This document shows, one piece after another, positions 59,612 through 64,000 of a stretch of 64,000 nt of DNA. Location: the NCBI RefSeq assembly GCF_000002425.4, contig NC_037263.1:8248917-8312916 (forward strand). The letters are read 5' to 3'. The position numbers were made by a program, and so were the translations under genes. Each line of letters opens with the position of its first letter. The first letter of the stretch is position 1. The DNA comes from Physcomitrium patens (Eukaryota; Streptophyta; Bryopsida; Funariales; Funariaceae). The notes below the pieces were generated by a model. That model worked only from the letters and a program-made list of their open reading frames with translations, ran no database searches and was not told the DNA's origin.

Positions 59612-62600
59612 TCAGAATATATCCCCTACGTCTTTGTCCAGTTCGTCTTCGTCACCTTCATTATCCATATCACTTTCATCTTCTTGCTGCGGAATCTCTG
59701 TACCTTCATTAGGATCTTCCATATTCATCTCCGCATGTCTTCGTTTAAATATTTTTACTGTCTTCCCTGCAATTGGTATTTTCAATTTTGTACCATTTAA
59801 CTCCCGTAATGAGTAAGTCGCATTATCATGAACAGTTGTTACAACATATGGTCCAAACCAACGTTTTGAAAATTTCCGCAAAGTACTATGTTGATTATCC
59901 AGACTAATTTCATAAATAAGTACCCAGTCACCTTCCTCGATTGCTTTTGGTCTCAATCGATGTTGCTTATCGAATCGCGCCTTGTTTTGTAACCTTGCTC
60001 TTTTTAACCTTTCCAATGCTATCTGGACATCTTCCGTTCTTTGCTCCAATTGTCGAATCCTAATAGCCAGAAGTTCTTCTCTTGTCAATCCATCTTCCCA
60101 TGGTAGCATACTCCAAGTAAGTACCTTTTCTTCAATCGGCATAATTGGTTTTTGACTTGTCATAAGTTCTACTGGCATATATCCTGTCACCGAACTATGT
60201 GTTGTTCGATCAGCCCACAATGCAAATGACAAAAGCCGTGGCCACTCTTTAACCTTCCCATTACAAGCTTTAACCAATGCTTTCACAATCGGCGGGTGAC
60301 CGCGTTCGCTTTTCGCATTCCCTTCCGGATTATAAGCAGTAGTCAGTGATAGTTTAACTCCACATCTTTCAAAGAACTTATGAGCTTCTTGTGCATTTAA
60401 TTCTCCACGATCTGCAGTGATTTTTCCTACGCACCCGTAACGGCAAATGACATCTTCAAGCAAAAACCTACAAATCCCCTTTGTAGATTTTGTCCTCAAT
60501 GCTCTTCCTTCTACTTGATTTGATAATTCTTCACGAGCTAAAACCAAATATCTCATCTGCCATAACCCAACCGGCATAATAACCAAATCAACAACCCATT
60601 TAAAATGAATAGCCAGAGGATACGTAGGATGAAGACCATCTCGATGTCGGATATTAGAATACGATTGACAGATTTCACATGACTCTACAAATGAGAGCAC
60701 ATCTCGATACATATTTTTCCACCAATATCGTTCCTTGAGTTTAGCAAAAGTAGCCCTGATTCCTCTATGGCCTGCCCATAAACTATTATGAAACTCCTTT
60801 AATAATTTTAGTTTTTCTTCCCTTTTGCCTATCACTCGTTGTGGCATTCCAATTGCATTCTTCGGTCTCTTCTATAAGAATCCATCTCGAAGTAAAAATC
60901 CATATGCTTTTTTTCTTATTTGTTTGAATTTTTCTGTAGACCAATTCCCCTGCTTAGACAACGTATTCAAATAATGACCAATATCCAATAATTCTCCTTC
61001 ATAAGATTCTTCAAGAAATAGCTTGTCTTCTCTGTTGAGATTTGATATTGAATAGAATTTCAATCCGACATCATCAATGTCTTCAACCATTTCGTCCTCC
61101 CTCTCGTATCTTGCTCGAGATAGCATGTCTGCTACTAAATTGTCCTTTCCAGTGATATGCTTAAATTCTGGATTTAGTGACTTAATATAAGCAATCCATC
61201 TCAACATTGCAATATCTGGCGTTGAACAGTTAATAATCATTCCAAGCAATGGCAAACAATCTATTTCAATTACTACTACTGCCCCAATCAAATAGTCCTT
61301 TTCAGCTTTCATAGCCGAAACGACTCCCCAAAGTTCTCTTTTGACTTGCGAATATGCACGCTGACGAATACTTAAAACTTTAGCCCCAAATCGAACTGCA
61401 AATCTACTCCCATTCGAATCATCTTGACCCACAGCCCATCCAACGGCAATTGGACTAGTGTCTACAGTAAGAATCACTGATCTATTGTACTTATAATCAA
61501 CCTTCCTCAATATTGGAGGTGACATCAAAAATTTCTTCAATCTTTGCATTGCCTGAATATGCCTTTCTTCCCATTCAAATCAGTAACCCTTGCATAATTG
61601 TTCATATAATGGATCCGCTATGTGAGCAAAATGAGGGATCCAGATTCGATAAAATACACATGCACCGAAAAACCTGCGAACCTCTGATAAAGAACCACAA
61701 TCCTCTTTCATCCTTCCAATTGCATCAACTTTAGTCGGATCTGGTTTTCTTCCGTAAGATCCGCATAAATGTTCAACAATTACAACCTCTCGCACTCCAA
61801 ATACGGACTTCATACCCGATAATGTAAGATGAACTTCTCCAAGCCGAGTTAAAATCTTTTCACAATCTTGTATATGATCAACAACATATCTGCGACACCC
61901 CCTCGTATCTAAAGTTTCATCCTTGTCTCCTTCTTTGCACCCTTTTACAGGAACATCATCCAGAAAAGACATAGTCTTTTCCGGGATAAAATCTCTCAAT
62001 ACCTTATTCATTCCATTCATCATATGCGCAACTGAGTTGGTCGCGCCTTGAGGAAGAGTGCACATTCTAACCAATCCAAGCGGTGTCCTCATCGTTGTCA
62101 TATCTCTACTTCCTTCGGCAAGTTGAAATTGATCATAACCTGAATACAAGTCACCCATTGAATAGATCGCCCTTCCAGCAAACGCCTCAGCAAATTCATC
62201 CACAATAGGTCCAATTCCTGCATTCCTGACAGTTACATCATTCACCGGCTGCATATCTTGAATAAACCGCAGTGACCCATTCTTCTTAGGTACCGTAAAC
62301 CATCGACTAGAATACGGTGCAAATGAAGGTTCTAATATTTTCATCTTTATCTTTTCTTTCAATAGTTCCACCAATTTAGGTAAATGTGCCCTTAGTACTG
62401 GAATCGGTCTTAGATTCTAAGGTACATGTGGTACAGTGAAGATAACCATAGGTGTTATAATATTTGGATCCACACACCCAATTTCATGAGACTCGAAGGC
62501 AAACGATCTACCTTGTTTAGCCAACATCTTTTTGAAGCAAGTAATTTCCTCCGGCAATAAAGAACCATCAGAACCAATCTTCAATTCTTCAAAAGTCTCT

Positions 62601-63010
62601 TCAGTAAACTGATGTCCAATACTCATTGGATCTCTTAAACTTGCTTCTTTTGATGCTTCTCCTATTTGTTCTTTAGAATCCTCTGGTAATGGTCCGGCAA
62701 CAGGCTTTACCTTCTTATCTGCCGTTTTATATCTTGTCTCTACTGTGACTTCTGGTGCTTGAAAAGATTCAAGCATGGTATAAACCTCTCTCGAATGAAT
62801 CTCAACAATCTTATCATTATCCCCTAACCCAATAGATGTAATCAATTCCAATGAATCTTCCAGCCCATTTTCTTCATAAACACCCAAAATCCTCTCATCA
62901 TCTTGCAATGTACCTATCTTGCGTAACTGTCCTTCAATATCATATAATCTTTTTCTTTCTTTTCTTTTAAAATCTTCAACTTTTTTATACATAATATTTC
63001 CATTCTCCAA
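59612..63010 (-). pseudogene. Element F pol: RT, RNase H, integrase
   Basis: One frame from 63010 to the TAA/TAG-type end at 59612, broken by stops at 62419-62417, 61582-61580 and 60874-60872; two of these fit TGG to TAG/TGA. RT shows FTVPKKNGSLRFIQDMQPVN, a DLYSGYDQFQLAEGSR region and the catalytic FLDDVPVKG (FLDD rather than the usual YxDD of plant gypsy). RNase H starts ILTVDTSPIAVGWAVGQ and ends NLVADMLSRARY. The integrase finger is HNSLWAGHRG with CEICQSY, and the core is VVDLVIMP, TADRGELNAQ and NPEGNAKSERGH. The C-terminus has a GPY/F motif (KRWFGPYVV) and an acidic tail. The proteins resemble basidiomycete-type gypsy elements as I remember them. Confidence 0.88.
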
Positions 63011-63996
63011 TATACCAATAAAACTCGCATCAAAGGCACCTTCATCTCGCGAGAGTACCTCCTCTTTTGTATCTCCATAATCTCGCTTTATAGTGGTACC
63101 TCTCCAAAATCCTTAAATCCTTCAACAATCTTTGGCAATGGTTTCTCCTTCAACCTATCTCGATTCCGTTCATGGTTAGGAGGTACTGTTAGAAATTGTA
63201 CAGCTTTCCTCCCATCTTCGCTCCGTACCCTTGCATAAGCAGAACCATCGTCAAGTACCTTTGTTTCCATCCGTGTTGCCGTGATATAAGGTTGTCCTAA
63301 AATCAACGGATAAGACGTTGTATCTTGAACAAAGAAATGTTACTCCGTCGCAACATCCCCAATCCAAATTTTGACATCTGGACAAGCTCCATATAATTCA
63401 CCCCGTGTGTTATTAGCTGCTCGTATTGCCCATCCATGTTCCATATCAATTGGCCATTTTTGCTTCTTATAAAGATCTTTAGACATGAGATTTATTTTAG
63501 AACCATGGTCCACCAAAGCAACTATTGGTTCTTCTATATCTCCTACCTTCACCAATACCTCAGTAGTTGCCCTTGCCCAATGCTTTCGAGTATAATGGCT
63601 CAAAGTTTCCATTTCCTTGTCATTAGAATCTTCGAAACATACTCGCTGATTATACCCATTCTTTTCATTTGTTGGTTGCTTGTAACCAATATCAACCTCT
63701 TCTTCATCTCTACATATTCTTGCATCAATAGCATGATTCATTCGAGTTTCGCTCATTAATTGCCTCTTTCGCTAAATGCTGTCAATGATAACATCATGAA
63801 ACTCCTTCTTTGCAATGCCCAAGACTTCTTTCAATGTGAATTCCACCTTAGCGTTTAATATACGTTCTTCCAACACCCCTTTCAAATTTGTTGCCGCTTC
63901 AATGTCAGAAAGTAGCTTATAAGCAATTGATTTGCCTTTATCTTTTGTCTCCTTTGTTTTTTCTCCCAATGATGCTGAGATATCCTTTACAGGCAA
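63011..63996 (-). pseudogene. Element F gag end and protease
   Basis: One frame from the window edge (63996) to 63088, with stops at 63774-63772 and 63342-63340 (CAG to TAG and CAA to TAA fit). The gag end has LEERILNAKVEFTLKEVLG. Protease has ALVDHGSKINLMS, with DHG where most retroelement proteases have DSG or DTG, then LILGQPYITATRME. A 1-nt frame change near 63090 separates this from the downstream pol frame. Confidence 0.8.
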
Positions 63997-64000
63997 TTCT

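Larger units (their letters stand above)
58214..64000 (-). mobile_element. Ty3/gypsy element F (fungal-like lineage), 3' part
   Basis: Minus-strand element entering from the right edge: end of gag, protease, RT, RNase H, integrase, purine tract (AGAGGGGGTGG) and 3' LTR. The 5' LTR lies outside. It has no chromodomain. Inserted within pol of element E; the 5 bp before it (AGCGG, 58209-58213) is the expected target duplication. Confidence 0.9.

Noticed and set aside
1..64000. CRISPR arrays, bacterial operons, plasmid or phage features
   Set aside because: No spaced direct repeats of that kind; introns, a nuclear tRNA without CCA and LTR elements show plant nuclear DNA.

Overview
This window looks like nuclear DNA of a land plant, most probably a bryophyte, with a moss such as Physcomitrium as my best guess. 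The evidence is a spliced plastid-type gene with short introns, very AT-rich spacers full of (AT)n and (TAAA)n runs, and many Ty3/gypsy chromoviruses with a fungal-like (Tcn1/Tf1-like) pol. The organism is inferred, not proven. Only one intact host protein gene and one tRNA gene are visible. About 60 percent of the window is LTR-retrotransposon sequence.

Region by region. 1-2749: 3' end of a Ty1/copia element on + (pol and 3' LTR). 2750-6904: AT-rich spacer. 6905-7924 (-): broken exons of a SAC9-like phosphoinositide phosphatase. 9685-9789: 22-bp tandem repeat. 9950-10022 (-): tRNA-Ala(AGC). 11126-13903 (-): five-exon Rieske oxygenase gene of the PAO/TIC55/PTC52 family, closest to PTC52. 13904-21053: AT-rich, with a GC-richer island at 15.8-17.4 kb that starts with a hairpin and a site II/telo-box promoter signature but has no recognisable gene.

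21054-51185 is a pile of chromoviruses. C1 (+, 21.05-26.25) is decayed. B (+, 27.19-37.48) is decayed and contains a nearly intact element A (28090-34422, 530-bp LTRs, perfect GTATG target duplication) plus a solo LTR. C2 (-, 37.48-43.47) shares an almost identical 1.4-kb inverted arm with C1. D (+, 43.48-51.18) is decayed and split by two further insertions.

51186-64000 is a second nest. G (+, gag part of a fungal-like gypsy family) is cut by E (+, 54324-58213, chromovirus with heat-shock-element-rich LTR). E is in turn cut by F (-, 58214 to beyond the window end, a gypsy element of G's broad lineage with a 1336-bp LTR and an FLDD reverse transcriptase).

The most interesting signals are three. 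(1) An 11-nt self-complementarity between the predicted 5' end of the LTR transcript and the sequence 2 nt after the LTR replaces the usual tRNA primer site. It is exact in A and E and still recognisable in the decayed copies, which points to Tf1-like self-priming. (2) There are arrays of perfect heat shock elements just upstream of the TATA box in the E LTR. (3) A third reading frame after pol is conserved between the element families and matches nothing I recognise.
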